A stretch of 52,412 bases of DNA from Vibrio marinisediminis (GCF_014050145.1 NZ_JACFYF010000018.1:1-52412); one strand, 5' to 3'; positions 17,877 through 27,520 are shown, counted from the stretch's first letter. A program made the numbers and translations. Notes: generated from the letters alone by a model not told the origin.

Positions 17877-19703
17877 TTAATCTCGTATCTGATAATGATA
17901 GCCAAGGAATTGCTTGAATTTCTTTACTACGTGAAGGCTATGTCGCAGTAGATCCCGTTCACTTCGATCTAACTGTTTAATATCGATGCGGTTATGGCTA
18001 TGTTGGTTGGAAAGTTGCTGACCAAGACGTAATTTGAAAAACAGCTTTAATGCTTCATTGAGGTTATCTGCCGTTTCTGGCTCCAATATCTTTTTACGTC
18101 GCAATGCTTCGATACGCTCAAAGGTATTTTTCTCTTCAATACCATATTCAAGCGCTAAGGTTCGAATGCCGTGCACCACAGGGAAGATACCGCCGCTTTT
18201 GAGATCTAAGCCTTGCTTGTCACTTTTTACATTACCAAATAGCGTCAGTGGCAAAGAGAATTGCAACGCGGGTCTTGAGAAGTCTTGTAAGGTGAGCATG
18301 TTATTAAACATGATTTTATGTAAGTGTTCACTTACTGGTGTAAGTAAGTCTTCATTGCCTGCGACTGCGTGGGCGTCTGCCATAATGGCTAGATTCATCA
18401 CTTGTTCAGCATTGACGGCTTTTGACCATTGCTTAAGCGTTCTCTTCCATTCGGTTTGTGTTTTAACCCATTTCGGGTTGTTGACCATCACGTTGCCAGG
18501 GCAAAGCGGATAGCCAAGTTGTTGTAGAGTATGGGTTAGCTCATTCATTACCGTAGCGCATTGATCCCACTCCAAACCGTCTCTAATGATCAGCGCATTA
18601 TCTTGGTCTGTTTTAAGGATTTGCTCACCGCGCCCTTCGGAGCCTAGTACGATCAAACAACAATGGTCGTGCAGTGCTGGTGGCACGATTAATTCAAATG
18701 CTTTTTCGATGATTTGCTCGTTTACAGCTGAGATCAGCTCCATGATAAATCGGGTGCGAATACCGTTACAGAGTAAGCTATCGACTAACTGGCGCTGCCT
18801 ATTGGAGGCAATGGCGAGTTCTTCTACGCTGGTGGCACGCGCAATGCTCAAGGTTAATACGTGAGAATGGGTTGAGAAGGCGCTTAAGATTTGTGTCATA
18901 TCCAGCATGCCAACGGGTTGGTTTCCGTCGCACACCATTAAACGCTTCATCCTGTTACGTGTCATGTTGATCATGGCGTTAAACAGAAAGTCACCTTCAT
19001 CCACATGCATGACAGGGAAGGTGGCGACATCGCCCACTTGAGTATCCAGAGGTAAGCGGTCTAGCATCACAGCATGCAGCATATTGGTGCGAGTAATAAT
19101 GCCGTAAGGCAATTCATTGGGTGCCGCTTGCAGGCGTGCATCGTCTGGGCTCAACTCAATCAGTGCTGAATCAATGGCATTGGTTTTTAGAAACTGTGTG
19201 ACTTCATCCAATGGTTGGTCATGTTGTAAAACTCGAGGTGGATGATAGATGTCACTATCGACCTTTGTCAGAATAAATTCGGCTAAGTTTTGCTGTTGCT
19301 GGGCGGCTTCGATTAATGCTTGACGTTTGGAGAGATTATTGTCGAAGTACGCCGCAAATTGTCCATTTTGTTCGTAAAGGTCGAGAAAGATTTCTTTGGG
19401 AAGTAGGTATGAAAGCGTATCTTCAAGCGCAACATAGTTGTGGCGAGCCGTACCTTCAAAAATAGAACGCACATCAAATAGGTCATCATTGGCATAGTGA
19501 GCGAAGATTTCTTTGCCATCGGATGACTGTTCTTCGACCACCCCTTTGATCAAAATATGCAGATGTTTGCTTTCTGCTCCGTTACGTAAAATGGTATCTC
19601 GTCCACGGAAGTAGGCGACATCAAGGGAAGCTCGCAGAGTTTTTTGCTGCGCTTCATCAAGTCTGTCAAATGGGGGAGACTGCATGTTGAATTTATCTGG
19701 CAT
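17877..19703 (-). CDS. cNMP-binding, CBS-pair and DUF294 nucleotidyltransferase protein
   Basis: This 608-aa cytoplasmic protein has four parts: a cyclic-nucleotide-binding-like domain (about 10-125), a CBS pair (about 150-275), a DUF294 nucleotidyltransferase-like domain (about 300-445) and a helical DUF294 C-terminal domain (about 460-605). The nucleotidyltransferase motifs look intact: GSEGRGE at 354-360 and DQD at 366-368. The architecture resembles GlnD/GlnE-type signal transducers, but the ligand and target are unknown. It heads an operon with the exonuclease, next to acs, so a link to acetate or carbon status is suggested by position only. Confidence 0.88.
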   Translation of the reverse strand: MPDKFNMQSPPFDRLDEAQQKTLRASLDVAYFRGRDTILRNGAESKHLHILIKGVVEEQSSDGKEIFAHYANDDLFDVRSIFEGTARHNYVALEDTLSYLLPKEIFLDLYEQNGQFAAYFDNNLSKRQALIEAAQQQQNLAEFILTKVDSDIYHPPRVLQHDQPLDEVTQFLKTNAIDSALIELSPDDARLQAAPNELPYGIITRTNMLHAVMLDRLPLDTQVGDVATFPVMHVDEGDFLFNAMINMTRNRMKRLMVCDGNQPVGMLDMTQILSAFSTHSHVLTLSIARATSVEELAIASNRQRQLVDSLLCNGIRTRFIMELISAVNEQIIEKAFELIVPPALHDHCCLIVLGSEGRGEQILKTDQDNALIIRDGLEWDQCATVMNELTHTLQQLGYPLCPGNVMVNNPKWVKTQTEWKRTLKQWSKAVNAEQVMNLAIMADAHAVAGNEDLLTPVSEHLHKIMFNNMLTLQDFSRPALQFSLPLTLFGNVKSDKQGLDLKSGGIFPVVHGIRTLALEYGIEEKNTFERIEALRRKKILEPETADNLNEALKLFFKLRLGQQLSNQHSHNRIDIKQLDRSERDLLRHSLHVVKKFKQFLGYHYQIRD

Positions 19704-19893
19704 GGCACACCTTTGAATGTCATTCTCTACTCCTTAAGTGTGACAAATTTACCTAGCCGCGCCAGACGACTTTGGTCGAAGCAAAGCGAAGAAATCTCAA
19801 AGGGGAAACAGTCTTAATCTCAATGTTCCCTTTTTATCCATCAGTTCTCAGTAGATAATACCGCCAGCTCAATATGTAGTTTAAGAGGTCACC

Positions 19894-21081
19894 ATGTTTA
19901 CCCCATCGCCTTATGGCTGGATATCTCAATATTTGATCGGTTTCTTTTTCGCCTATGGTGTCTATCTGCCATTTTGGGCATTGTGGTTTGAGGAACAAGG
20001 CGTTTCGGCATCAGACATAGGTATATTAGTCGGTTTAGGTTTTGCTACACGTTGTGTGGCGAATCTCGTTTTAACCCCACGTATTCATAAAGTAGAACAC
20101 TTGATGCCAGCATTGCGCGCGTTGAGTTTTGCCGGTTTGTTGTTTGTTGGCTTCTACTTCTTTACTGGCGGAAGCTTTTGGCTGATGGCGGTCGCTACAA
20201 TACTGTTTAACTTGTGTTGTGGACCTATCATTCCAATCTCTGATGCAATGGCGAACCACTATGCGCGCTTGAAAATGCTCGACTATGGACGCACACGGTT
20301 ATGGGGTTCGATTGCCTTTATCGCCGGCTCTACTGTGGTGGGATATTTAGTCTCGCTATACGGCACCGATATGATTTTGTACACCGCATTGGTAGGGATG
20401 TTGATGTCACTCGTGTTTGCGATGCGTCGCATTAACCCAATGCCAGTGACGGATCATCAACAGCAAATGGTTCGTCCAAAGTTAACAGAGCTATTACGTG
20501 ATAACAGTGTGATTCGCTTTTTAACCTTAGTGGCTTTGATTCAAGGTAGTCATGCGGCGTACTACAGTTTTAGCTCAATTTATTGGAAAGAAGCTGGCTA
20601 TTCGGAAGCGATCATCGGTTACTTATGGAGCCTTGGTGTGGTATCGGAAGTCATTGTCTTTGCTTTAAGTAAGCGCTTATTTGTTGGCTGGAGTTTACGC
20701 GCACTATTTTTGGTAGCTTCTGTTGGCGTGATGGTACGTTGGGGGATAACCGCTTCGACGACGGCGCTAGTGGCTTTAGTGGCGATTCAGTTGTTGCATG
20801 GTGTGACTTTTGCGGTGGCGCATATTGCGGCGATTCAATACATTCAAGACTCAGATCAAAACCGAATGGTGGCATTACAAGCCTTGTATAACGCAATTCC
20901 GCTTGGGGCATTTATTGCATTGATGACCGCGCTCAGCGGTTGGGGTTACGAGAATTGGGGGGCGAATGTCTTCTGGGCAATGGCAGTGATGGGCGCGCTA
21001 GCGATATTTGTTCGAGTGGAGCCAAAATCTCGTGCGAATAAAAATCACAATAATAAAGCGGAGCTTGAAGCACAGAATTAG
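19894..21081 (+). CDS. MFS transporter, HcaT / 3-phenylpropionate family
   Basis: The 395-aa protein has twelve predicted membrane helices and the MFS_1-like N-terminus YLIGFFFAYGVYLPFWALWF, as in E. coli HcaT. HcaT is annotated as a 3-phenylpropionate/proton symporter, but its substrate is poorly tested. No aromatic catabolism genes lie here. The gene is divergent from the DUF294 gene and 108 bp upstream of crbS on the same strand, so a role in uptake or export of small carboxylates is possible but unproven. Confidence 0.8.
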   Translation: MFTPSPYGWISQYLIGFFFAYGVYLPFWALWFEEQGVSASDIGILVGLGFATRCVANLVLTPRIHKVEHLMPALRALSFAGLLFVGFYFFTGGSFWLMAVATILFNLCCGPIIPISDAMANHYARLKMLDYGRTRLWGSIAFIAGSTVVGYLVSLYGTDMILYTALVGMLMSLVFAMRRINPMPVTDHQQQMVRPKLTELLRDNSVIRFLTLVALIQGSHAAYYSFSSIYWKEAGYSEAIIGYLWSLGVVSEVIVFALSKRLFVGWSLRALFLVASVGVMVRWGITASTTALVALVAIQLLHGVTFAVAHIAAIQYIQDSDQNRMVALQALYNAIPLGAFIALMTALSGWGYENWGANVFWAMAVMGALAIFVRVEPKSRANKNHNNKAELEAQN

Positions 21082-21131
21082 CCTCATCTGATTGATATTT
21101 ATACACTCCGTTAGTTTAATAGAGTAACTAG

Positions 21132-21158
21132 ACCTAGGCGACCGTTGGTCGCTTAGGT
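21132..21158. other. Hairpin in the leader of crbS
   Basis: ACCTAGGCGACC and GGTCGCTTAGGT form a 12-bp stem with one G-T pair and a 3-base GTT loop. Neither strand has a following T run, so it is not a standard terminator. It lies 51 bp after the MFS stop and about 30 bp before the crbS ATG, near enough to affect crbS expression. Confidence 0.6.
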
Positions 21159-21189
21159 GGCTAAACAGAGTGTTATATAAGGATATCGC

Positions 21190-24100
21190 ATGCAAGGATG
21201 GCTGGTGATTCCCGTATCAATATTGTATCTCGGGTTATTATTTTGGATCGCATGGTACGGAGATAAGCAGCGCAATTGGCTCGCCCGATGGCGACCATGG
21301 ATATACAGTCTATCCATTGCGGTCTATTGTACCTCTTGGACTTTTTACGGCACGGTTGGACAAGCTAGTAGCAACCCATGGTCGTTCCTTCCTATCTACA
21401 TTGCCCCCATTATTGTTTTCACTTTAGGTTGGCGAATCATCGCTAGGCTAATCATTGTCGCTAAACGCGAGCATATCACTTCCATTGCTGACTTTATCGC
21501 TGCCCGTTATGGTAAATCTCAGGGGTTAGCCGTGGTGATCACCTTAATCGCCGTGGTTGGGATTTTGCCTTATATCGCTTTGCAGTTACGTGGCATTACC
21601 ATGGGGTTGGAGGTCGTGGCTCCGGTTTTACAAGCCGAAGGGATCTTAGGCGGAGTCGACGTCTCTTGGTTTGTGGTGATGGCACTAGCGATTTTTACTA
21701 TGTTGTTTGGTACGCGCCATATCGATAATACCGAGCATCACCGTGGCATGATGATGGCGATTGCCTTTGAATCGATCGTCAAACTTGTCGCATTTATGGT
21801 GGTTGGCTGTTTCATTCTGTTTATCGCGCTTAATCGCAGTGACATCGTGTTGATGGATCTGGCGGCGCAAACCTACCAATCGCCCAACTGGCCGACTCTA
21901 GTCATTCACACCATTCTGACTATGATGGCGATCCTTTGCTTGCCTCGCCAGTTCCACACCATGGTGGTTGAAAACGAACGACCTAAAGATCTGCATACGG
22001 CACGTTGGTTGTTTCCCCTCTATCTGGTACTGATGGGCATTTTTGTTCTGCCGATTGCTTGGGTGGGGCAAGGCTTACTCTCTGGTGTTAGCGCCGATAC
22101 TTATGTGATCAGCTTGCCGATGGCGGTCGGTGCCAGTGATATGGCGCTATTGGCATTTTTAGGCGGTACATCAGCCGCCAGTGGCATGGTGATAGTCTCA
22201 ACTATTGCACTTGCCATTATGGTCTCCAATGATCTTGTTATGCCGCTGTTGCTGCGCAGAATGAAGTTGAGCAGTCGTGGGCATCGCCAGTTTTCAGGCT
22301 TGTTATTGGTGATCCGTCGAGCATTGATCTTGCTGCTTTTATTGGGTGCTTGGGGGTTTTACCAAGTTCTCGGTAATATTCCTTCCTTGTCTGCGATCGG
22401 TTTTCTTTCCTTTGCGGCGATCAGTCAATTTGCTCCGGCTTTGATTGGTGGCATGTATTGGCGACAAGGTAATCGTAAGGGTGTCTATGTGGGGCTGTTA
22501 TTTGGCTTCACGGTTTGGCTTATCACACTAATGAATGCCACAGGGTTGCTGGCAGGTAACAGCGACAATAACGTTTTGCTGTGGTTGATTGAGCCACCAT
22601 TGATTCTTAGTGATGTTGGCTTACGAGCGTCTGACTGGGGCATAGTGCTGAGCTTAAGTGTTAACACTCTCTGCTATGTGCTGATTTCAATGGTGACCCG
22701 TGCCAGCTTAAGTGAGCGACTGCAATCGGCTTCTTTTATTGGTACACCGTTGCCTGAAAGTGAAAACATGAGCTTGTATCAAAGCCGTGTCACCGTTGCT
22801 GAGTTGGAAATGCTTGCCTCGCGATTTGTTGGACGGCAGCGAGTGCGCAGTGCCTTTAAGCAATATTGGGGGCAGCAGCGTCAAACGTTAATGCCGAATC
22901 AACAAGCACCGTCAGGGCTTATTCGCCATACCGAACGCGTGTTGGCAGGGGTCTTTGGTGCCTCGTCTGCTAAGTTAGTGCTTACTTCTGCCTTACAGGG
23001 GCGAAACATGCAACTTGAAGAGGTCGCGACAATTGTTGATGAAGCCTCAGAGTTGTATGACTTTAGCCGTGGTTTGTTACAAGGTGCGATTGAGCATATT
23101 GGGCAAGGCATTGCGGTGGTTGATAAACAGCTGCGGCTGGTGGCATGGAACCAACGATATTTAGAGCTGTTCGAGTTTCCTCAGGGATTAATTCAAGTCG
23201 GTCGACCCATCGCGGATGTGATTCGTCACAACGCAGAACAAGGCTTGTGTGGACCGGGTAACCCAGAAGATCATGTGCGCCGACGTATCTATCATCTCGA
23301 TCAAGGAACCAGACACACCTCGTCGCGAGTGAGGGCGGACGGTCGAGTCATTGAAGTTCAAGGTAACCCGATGCCTGGTGGTGGTTTTGTAATGAGTTTT
23401 ACCGACATTACCGTCTTTCGCGATGCAGAGCAGGCGTTAAAAGAAGCTAATGAGACGCTAGAAGAGCGGGTGCAAGTGCGTACTCAAGAGCTGGAGAGAC
23501 TGAACAAGCAATTGGTCAGTGCCACACAACGTTCAGAGCAGGAATCGCGTTCAAAATCTCGCTTTTTAGCGGCGGTCAGCCATGACTTAATGCAGCCTTT
23601 AAATGCGGCGCGACTGTTTGCCTCCTCTTTGTCTGAGGTGGCGAAGGAGAGCGAAACCAAACAACTTGCCCACCATATTGAAAGTGCTTTGGAAGCCGCT
23701 GAAGATTTGATTGGTGACTTGCTTGATATCTCTCGTCTTGAATCAGGCAAGCTTGATGTCAATGTTTATGGCTTTGCCATCAATGACGTGATGGCAAATT
23801 TAAATGCAGAATTTAGTGCGCTTGCAAAACAGCAGGGTATTGAATTTAACATGGTATCCAGTCAGCTGTTGGTGGAGTCCGACCCGAAACTGCTACGTCG
23901 AGTGGTACAAAACTTTCTTACCAATGCGTTTCGTTATAGCCCGAAAGGTAAGGTTGTGCTTGGTGTACGTCGTGTTGGTAGTGAAGTGCGGATTGAAGTG
24001 TGGGATAACGGTGAAGGGATCAATGAAGATAAACAGCAAGAGATCTTTGAAGAGTTTAACCGTGGTAGCCAAGTCCGCTCTGATCAAGGTTTAGGGCTTG

Positions 24101-24621
24101 GATTAGCAATCTCGAAAGGGATCGCCAATGTGCTTGGGCATCAGATCTCAATGCGCTCATGGCCGGGGGAAGGCAGCGTATTCTCTATTAGTTTAAAACG
24201 CGCCTCACAAGCGGCACCTCAAGCGATAGTCTCACCCGTACAAGCTGTCTCCAACCTTAGTCACGTTAACGTACTGTGCGTGGATAATGAGCCAGACATT
24301 CTTATTGGTATGGAACAGTTACTTGCGCGTTGGGGATGCGATGTTCGCTGCGCGGCAGACATTGTCGAAAGCATGCAAGCAATCGATGATAATTGGGTTC
24401 CTGATGTGATCTTGTCTGATTACCGATTGGATAATGGTCGTACCGGATTAGAGGTATTGCAGCAATGTCGATTGCGTTTAGGTGATAGCTTTATTGGTGT
24501 GATCATCAGTGCTGACCGTACGCCAGACATGTTGGATGGTATTGATTCGAATGGATTTAGCTTTATACCTAAGCCGGTTAAACCTTTGAAGTTAAGGGCG
24601 ATACTCAATCGTATCGCCTAG
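21190..24621 (+). CDS. crbS: Sensor histidine kinase CrbS with sodium-solute symporter domain
   Basis: The 1143-aa hybrid kinase is a fusion. Residues 1 to about 500 form an SSSF-type multi-helix domain (MQGWLVIPVSILYLGLLFWI at the start). A PAS domain follows at about 630-740, then a coiled coil, HisKA with the phospho-His in SHDLMQPLNAARLF (about residue 797), HATPase (VQNFLTNAFRYSPKG; WDNGEGI; GLGLGLAISKG) and a C-terminal receiver whose Asp is in PDVILSDYRL (about 1077). This matches CrbS/MxtR/CbrA-like kinases. In V. cholerae CrbS with CrbR switches on acs. Whether the SSSF part transports or only senses is unknown. Confidence 0.92.
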   Translation: MQGWLVIPVSILYLGLLFWIAWYGDKQRNWLARWRPWIYSLSIAVYCTSWTFYGTVGQASSNPWSFLPIYIAPIIVFTLGWRIIARLIIVAKREHITSIADFIAARYGKSQGLAVVITLIAVVGILPYIALQLRGITMGLEVVAPVLQAEGILGGVDVSWFVVMALAIFTMLFGTRHIDNTEHHRGMMMAIAFESIVKLVAFMVVGCFILFIALNRSDIVLMDLAAQTYQSPNWPTLVIHTILTMMAILCLPRQFHTMVVENERPKDLHTARWLFPLYLVLMGIFVLPIAWVGQGLLSGVSADTYVISLPMAVGASDMALLAFLGGTSAASGMVIVSTIALAIMVSNDLVMPLLLRRMKLSSRGHRQFSGLLLVIRRALILLLLLGAWGFYQVLGNIPSLSAIGFLSFAAISQFAPALIGGMYWRQGNRKGVYVGLLFGFTVWLITLMNATGLLAGNSDNNVLLWLIEPPLILSDVGLRASDWGIVLSLSVNTLCYVLISMVTRASLSERLQSASFIGTPLPESENMSLYQSRVTVAELEMLASRFVGRQRVRSAFKQYWGQQRQTLMPNQQAPSGLIRHTERVLAGVFGASSAKLVLTSALQGRNMQLEEVATIVDEASELYDFSRGLLQGAIEHIGQGIAVVDKQLRLVAWNQRYLELFEFPQGLIQVGRPIADVIRHNAEQGLCGPGNPEDHVRRRIYHLDQGTRHTSSRVRADGRVIEVQGNPMPGGGFVMSFTDITVFRDAEQALKEANETLEERVQVRTQELERLNKQLVSATQRSEQESRSKSRFLAAVSHDLMQPLNAARLFASSLSEVAKESETKQLAHHIESALEAAEDLIGDLLDISRLESGKLDVNVYGFAINDVMANLNAEFSALAKQQGIEFNMVSSQLLVESDPKLLRRVVQNFLTNAFRYSPKGKVVLGVRRVGSEVRIEVWDNGEGINEDKQQEIFEEFNRGSQVRSDQGLGLGLAISKGIANVLGHQISMRSWPGEGSVFSISLKRASQAAPQAIVSPVQAVSNLSHVNVLCVDNEPDILIGMEQLLARWGCDVRCAADIVESMQAIDDNWVPDVILSDYRLDNGRTGLEVLQQCRLRLGDSFIGVIISADRTPDMLDGIDSNGFSFIPKPVKPLKLRAILNRIA

Positions 24622-24634
24622 GTTTTCGCTTTGT

Positions 24635-25117
24635 TTACTCGCTCAGTAGCGTTTCATATTTAACAAATGCGGTTTGCGTGTCGCCATAATAAAGCACGCT
24701 ATCGGCTTGAACGACGACTCGTAACCAGCTTTCGGCAGAGGCTGGTGCGGGTAGTGTGACATGCCAGCTTTTACCATCTTTGCTACTTGGCTGCATATCA
24801 ATCGGTTTGCCATTCTCTTCAGGGTTATTGACCAAAGATAGTTTGATTGCTTCGAGCGGGAAAACCGACGTCATAGAAAGCTCTAATTGATTACCTGTTA
24901 GCTTTTCAGAGCGAAACTTTATCTTAAACTCGCCATTTTCCATATCGCATAAGCCGCTGGTATAACGGCAGTTTGATTTACTGAGTAACTTATAATTTTG
25001 CCCTTCTTTCGCTGCATGAGGCTTCTCACTTAAAGCCATATCGGTACCTACATAGGCAATAATGGAGAGGACAGGTGCAATCAAAAGGGCAATAATAATG
25101 TGCTTGTTTTTGAACAT
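24635..25117 (-). CDS. Unknown membrane-anchored protein beside actP
   Basis: I do not recognise a named family. The 160-aa protein has one N-terminal membrane segment (about 7-26, HIIIALLIAPVLSIIAYVG) and a periplasmic domain of about 130 residues rich in beta-strand sequence. Two cysteines (Cys50 and Cys57, in NCRYTSGLCDM) could form a disulfide. The domain looks like an immunoglobulin-like or FixH-like fold, but this is only an impression. It converges with crbS (13 bp between stops) and is 182 bp from the actP stop on the same strand as actP. Confidence 0.6.
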   Translation of the reverse strand: MFKNKHIIIALLIAPVLSIIAYVGTDMALSEKPHAAKEGQNYKLLSKSNCRYTSGLCDMENGEFKIKFRSEKLTGNQLELSMTSVFPLEAIKLSLVNNPEENGKPIDMQPSSKDGKSWHVTLPAPASAESWLRVVVQADSVLYYGDTQTAFVKYETLLSE

Positions 25118-25260
25118 AGGGCTTCCTTGCTACTACGACTTAAAGGGTTGTTAGACCAATCTTTATAACTAATAGCTCATAATAGGCGTTATTTGGCTAA
25201 GCCATTAGTTATACAGATTGCAGTGGACAAAATCTAAGATAAACAGTGTGCTAAGAATAA

Positions 25261-25282
25261 AAAAGCCCCCGAAGGGGCTTTT
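25261..25282. terminator. Terminator of actP
   Basis: AAAAGCCCC / GGGGCTTTT pair around CGAA; A and T runs on both sides make it usable in either direction. It lies 17 bases past the actP stop. Confidence 0.92.
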
Positions 25283-25299
25283 GTGGTTTGGGTTAGATT

Positions 25300-27027
25300 T
25301 TAGTGGTCGACTGCGTCGCCAGCACCTGCTGGTACACGTACGTGTTCTACTAAATCTTTCACTTCTTGTGGCGTTTCTGCTGTTACTCTTGAAACACCGA
25401 ATGCGACTACGAAGTTGAATAGTGCGCCAATAGCACCAAATGCGTTTGGTTCGATACCGAAGAACCAGTTGCTACCCCAGCTCTTTAGGTATGTCCAATC
25501 AGCAACGAATAGGATGCCTTTGTGTTGGAATACGTAGAATAGCGTGATGGTAATACCCGCAATCATACCTGCGATAGCGCCTTCTTTGTTGATGCTCTTA
25601 CTAAAGATACCCATCATCAATGCAGGGAAGATGGAGGACCCTGCGAGGCCAAATGCCAGAGCTACCGTACCGGCGGCAAAGCCCGGTGGGTTGAGCCCGA
25701 GATAACCCGCGACCCCGATGGCCACGGCCATGGCAATTCGGCTTGCCATCAGCTCCTTCTTCTCGGAGATATTTGGATTGATTACACCTTTAATCAAGTC
25801 ATGGGATATTGCTGAAGAAATTGCCAACAATAGACCAGCAGCGGTTGATAGTGCGGCTGCTAGACCACCAGCGGCAACCAATGCGATTACCCAGTTTGGT
25901 AGTTTCGCAATCTCAGGGTTCGCTAGTACCATGATGTCACGGTCAACTTTCAGTTCGTTTGTTGCTGGGTTTGATGTGTACTCAATCAGACCATCGCCAT
26001 TTTTGTCATCAAAGCCAAGTAGACCTGTTTTCTCCCAGTTTTTGAACCAGTCAGGACGCTCATCATAAGCAAGGTGCTGACCTGGTGCCGGGTTAACGGT
26101 GTCCATTAGGTTAAGACGTGCCATCGCAGATACAGCTGGAGCTGTAGTGTATAGAATTGCGATAAATAGTAGCGCGTAACCTGCTGATGTACGTGCATCA
26201 CGTACTTTAGGTACGGTAAAGAAACGAATGATTACGTGTGGTAGACCCGCAGTACCAATCATTAGTGACATAGTGTAAACAAACATGTTTAGTGTATCAC
26301 CGCGTACGTGGGTGGTATATTCACTAAAGCCGAGTTCCGTCACCACTTGGTCGAGTCGGTCGAGTAGATAGACATCGGTACCGGAAATGGTGCTCCCTAA
26401 GCCAATTTGTGGTAGTGGGTGACCTGTCAGTTGCAGAGAGATAAAGATTGCTGGAATAGTGTAAGCAAGAATGAGTACGCAATATTGTGCAATCTGCGTG
26501 TAAGTAATACCTTTCATGCCGCCCATTACTGCGTACATGAATACGATACACATACCGATCAATAGACCCGTAGAGTAGTCCACTTCAAGGAATCGACCAA
26601 ATGCAACACCCACGCCTTTCATCTGACCGATAACGTAAGTTGTCGATGCAATGATCAAACAAACAACCGCGACGATACGCGCTGTTTTTGAGTAGAAGCG
26701 CTCACCGATAAACTCTGGCACTGTGAACTTACCAAACTTACGTAGGTAAGGTGCAAGAAGCAGAGCAAGTAGTACATAACCACCTGTCCAACCCATTAGG
26801 AATACAGAACCGCCGTAACCCATGAAGGCAATCAGACCAGCCATTGAGATAAATGATGCAGCTGACATCCAGTCAGCGGCTGTCGCCATACCATTGGCAA
26901 TTGGGTTTACGCCGCCGCCAGCAACATAGAACTCTTTAGTTGAGCCTGCTCGGGCCCAAATTGCGATACCTATGTAGAGGATAAATGTCGCCCCTACAAC
27001 TAGGTAAGTAATTGTTTTCAAATCCAT
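25300..27027 (-). CDS. actP: Cation/acetate symporter ActP
   Basis: The 575-aa sodium-solute-symporter-family permease takes up acetate and other short carboxylates with a cation. It has about 13 membrane helices and family stretches such as AADWMSAASFISMAGLIAFM, GGMKGITYTQ and LAAALSTAAGLLLAISSAI. An insertion around residues 315-370 holds a DDKNGDGLIEY segment resembling an EF-hand-like calcium loop. It follows yjcH by 12 bp with an AGGAG site, as in E. coli yjcH-actP. Its supply of acetate feeds Acs, encoded about 8 kb away. Confidence 0.95.
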   Translation of the reverse strand: MDLKTITYLVVGATFILYIGIAIWARAGSTKEFYVAGGGVNPIANGMATAADWMSAASFISMAGLIAFMGYGGSVFLMGWTGGYVLLALLLAPYLRKFGKFTVPEFIGERFYSKTARIVAVVCLIIASTTYVIGQMKGVGVAFGRFLEVDYSTGLLIGMCIVFMYAVMGGMKGITYTQIAQYCVLILAYTIPAIFISLQLTGHPLPQIGLGSTISGTDVYLLDRLDQVVTELGFSEYTTHVRGDTLNMFVYTMSLMIGTAGLPHVIIRFFTVPKVRDARTSAGYALLFIAILYTTAPAVSAMARLNLMDTVNPAPGQHLAYDERPDWFKNWEKTGLLGFDDKNGDGLIEYTSNPATNELKVDRDIMVLANPEIAKLPNWVIALVAAGGLAAALSTAAGLLLAISSAISHDLIKGVINPNISEKKELMASRIAMAVAIGVAGYLGLNPPGFAAGTVALAFGLAGSSIFPALMMGIFSKSINKEGAIAGMIAGITITLFYVFQHKGILFVADWTYLKSWGSNWFFGIEPNAFGAIGALFNFVVAFGVSRVTAETPQEVKDLVEHVRVPAGAGDAVDH

Positions 27028-27039
27028 CTGAGTTGCTCC

Positions 27040-27303
27040 TTACTCGTCTACACCAAATTCGCGGTCAATTTGTCTCATCTTCCACGCGTAGTAGAAAATA
27101 ATCCCTAGAAAGGTGTAAATAGACCCTTGTTGAGCAAACCAGAAACCCAGCTTGTAGCCACCGAGTTGAAATTGATTGAGTTGGTCAACAAATAGAATCC
27201 CACAGCCAAAAGATACGACAAACCAAATGACCATTAGTCCAATCATTAGTCTTACGTTCTTTTGCCAGTAAGCTTTGGCGCGTTCCTGACTTTCAAATGC
27301 CAT
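27040..27303 (-). CDS. yjcH: DUF485 inner-membrane protein YjcH
   Basis: The 87-aa protein has two membrane helices (LMIGLMVIWFVVSFGCGILF and a later GSIYTFLGIIFYYAW) and a charged C-terminus, the DUF485 pattern. It is almost always encoded just before actP and is thought to assist the permease. The start at 27303 (MAFESQERAKAYW) has AAGGAGA eight bases upstream; a longer frame adds six residues including part of that site. Confidence 0.93.
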   Translation of the reverse strand: MAFESQERAKAYWQKNVRLMIGLMVIWFVVSFGCGILFVDQLNQFQLGGYKLGFWFAQQGSIYTFLGIIFYYAWKMRQIDREFGVDE

Positions 27304-27393
27304 TGCCGTCTCCTTACGCATGTTTGTTGTTAAGAAAATGTTTCACGATTTACAATAGCAGTGACGTGACAAGATCTCTTTTCAACTTTAGTC

Positions 27394-27431
27394 GGCACTG
27401 TTTTTTGGTAAATATCCTAAAAAACAGTGCC
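27394..27431. promoter_or_regulatory. Strong palindrome upstream of yjcH-actP
   Basis: GGCACTGTTTTTT and AAAAAACAGTGCC are perfect 13-base inverted arms around a 12-base centre. The A and T tracts are arranged opposite to an intrinsic terminator on either strand's 5' side, which favours an operator or structured leader. Two GTTAAC copies (27460-27465 and 27471-27476, one helical turn apart) lie 30 bp further upstream of yjcH. Confidence 0.6.
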
Positions 27432-27520
27432 TTGTGCGTATGCGGAGGAATTATTGAATGTTAACGATGTGTTAACTAAGCCGAAGGTCTAATGCTGTAG
27501 CACGAGGAATGGTGGATCGA

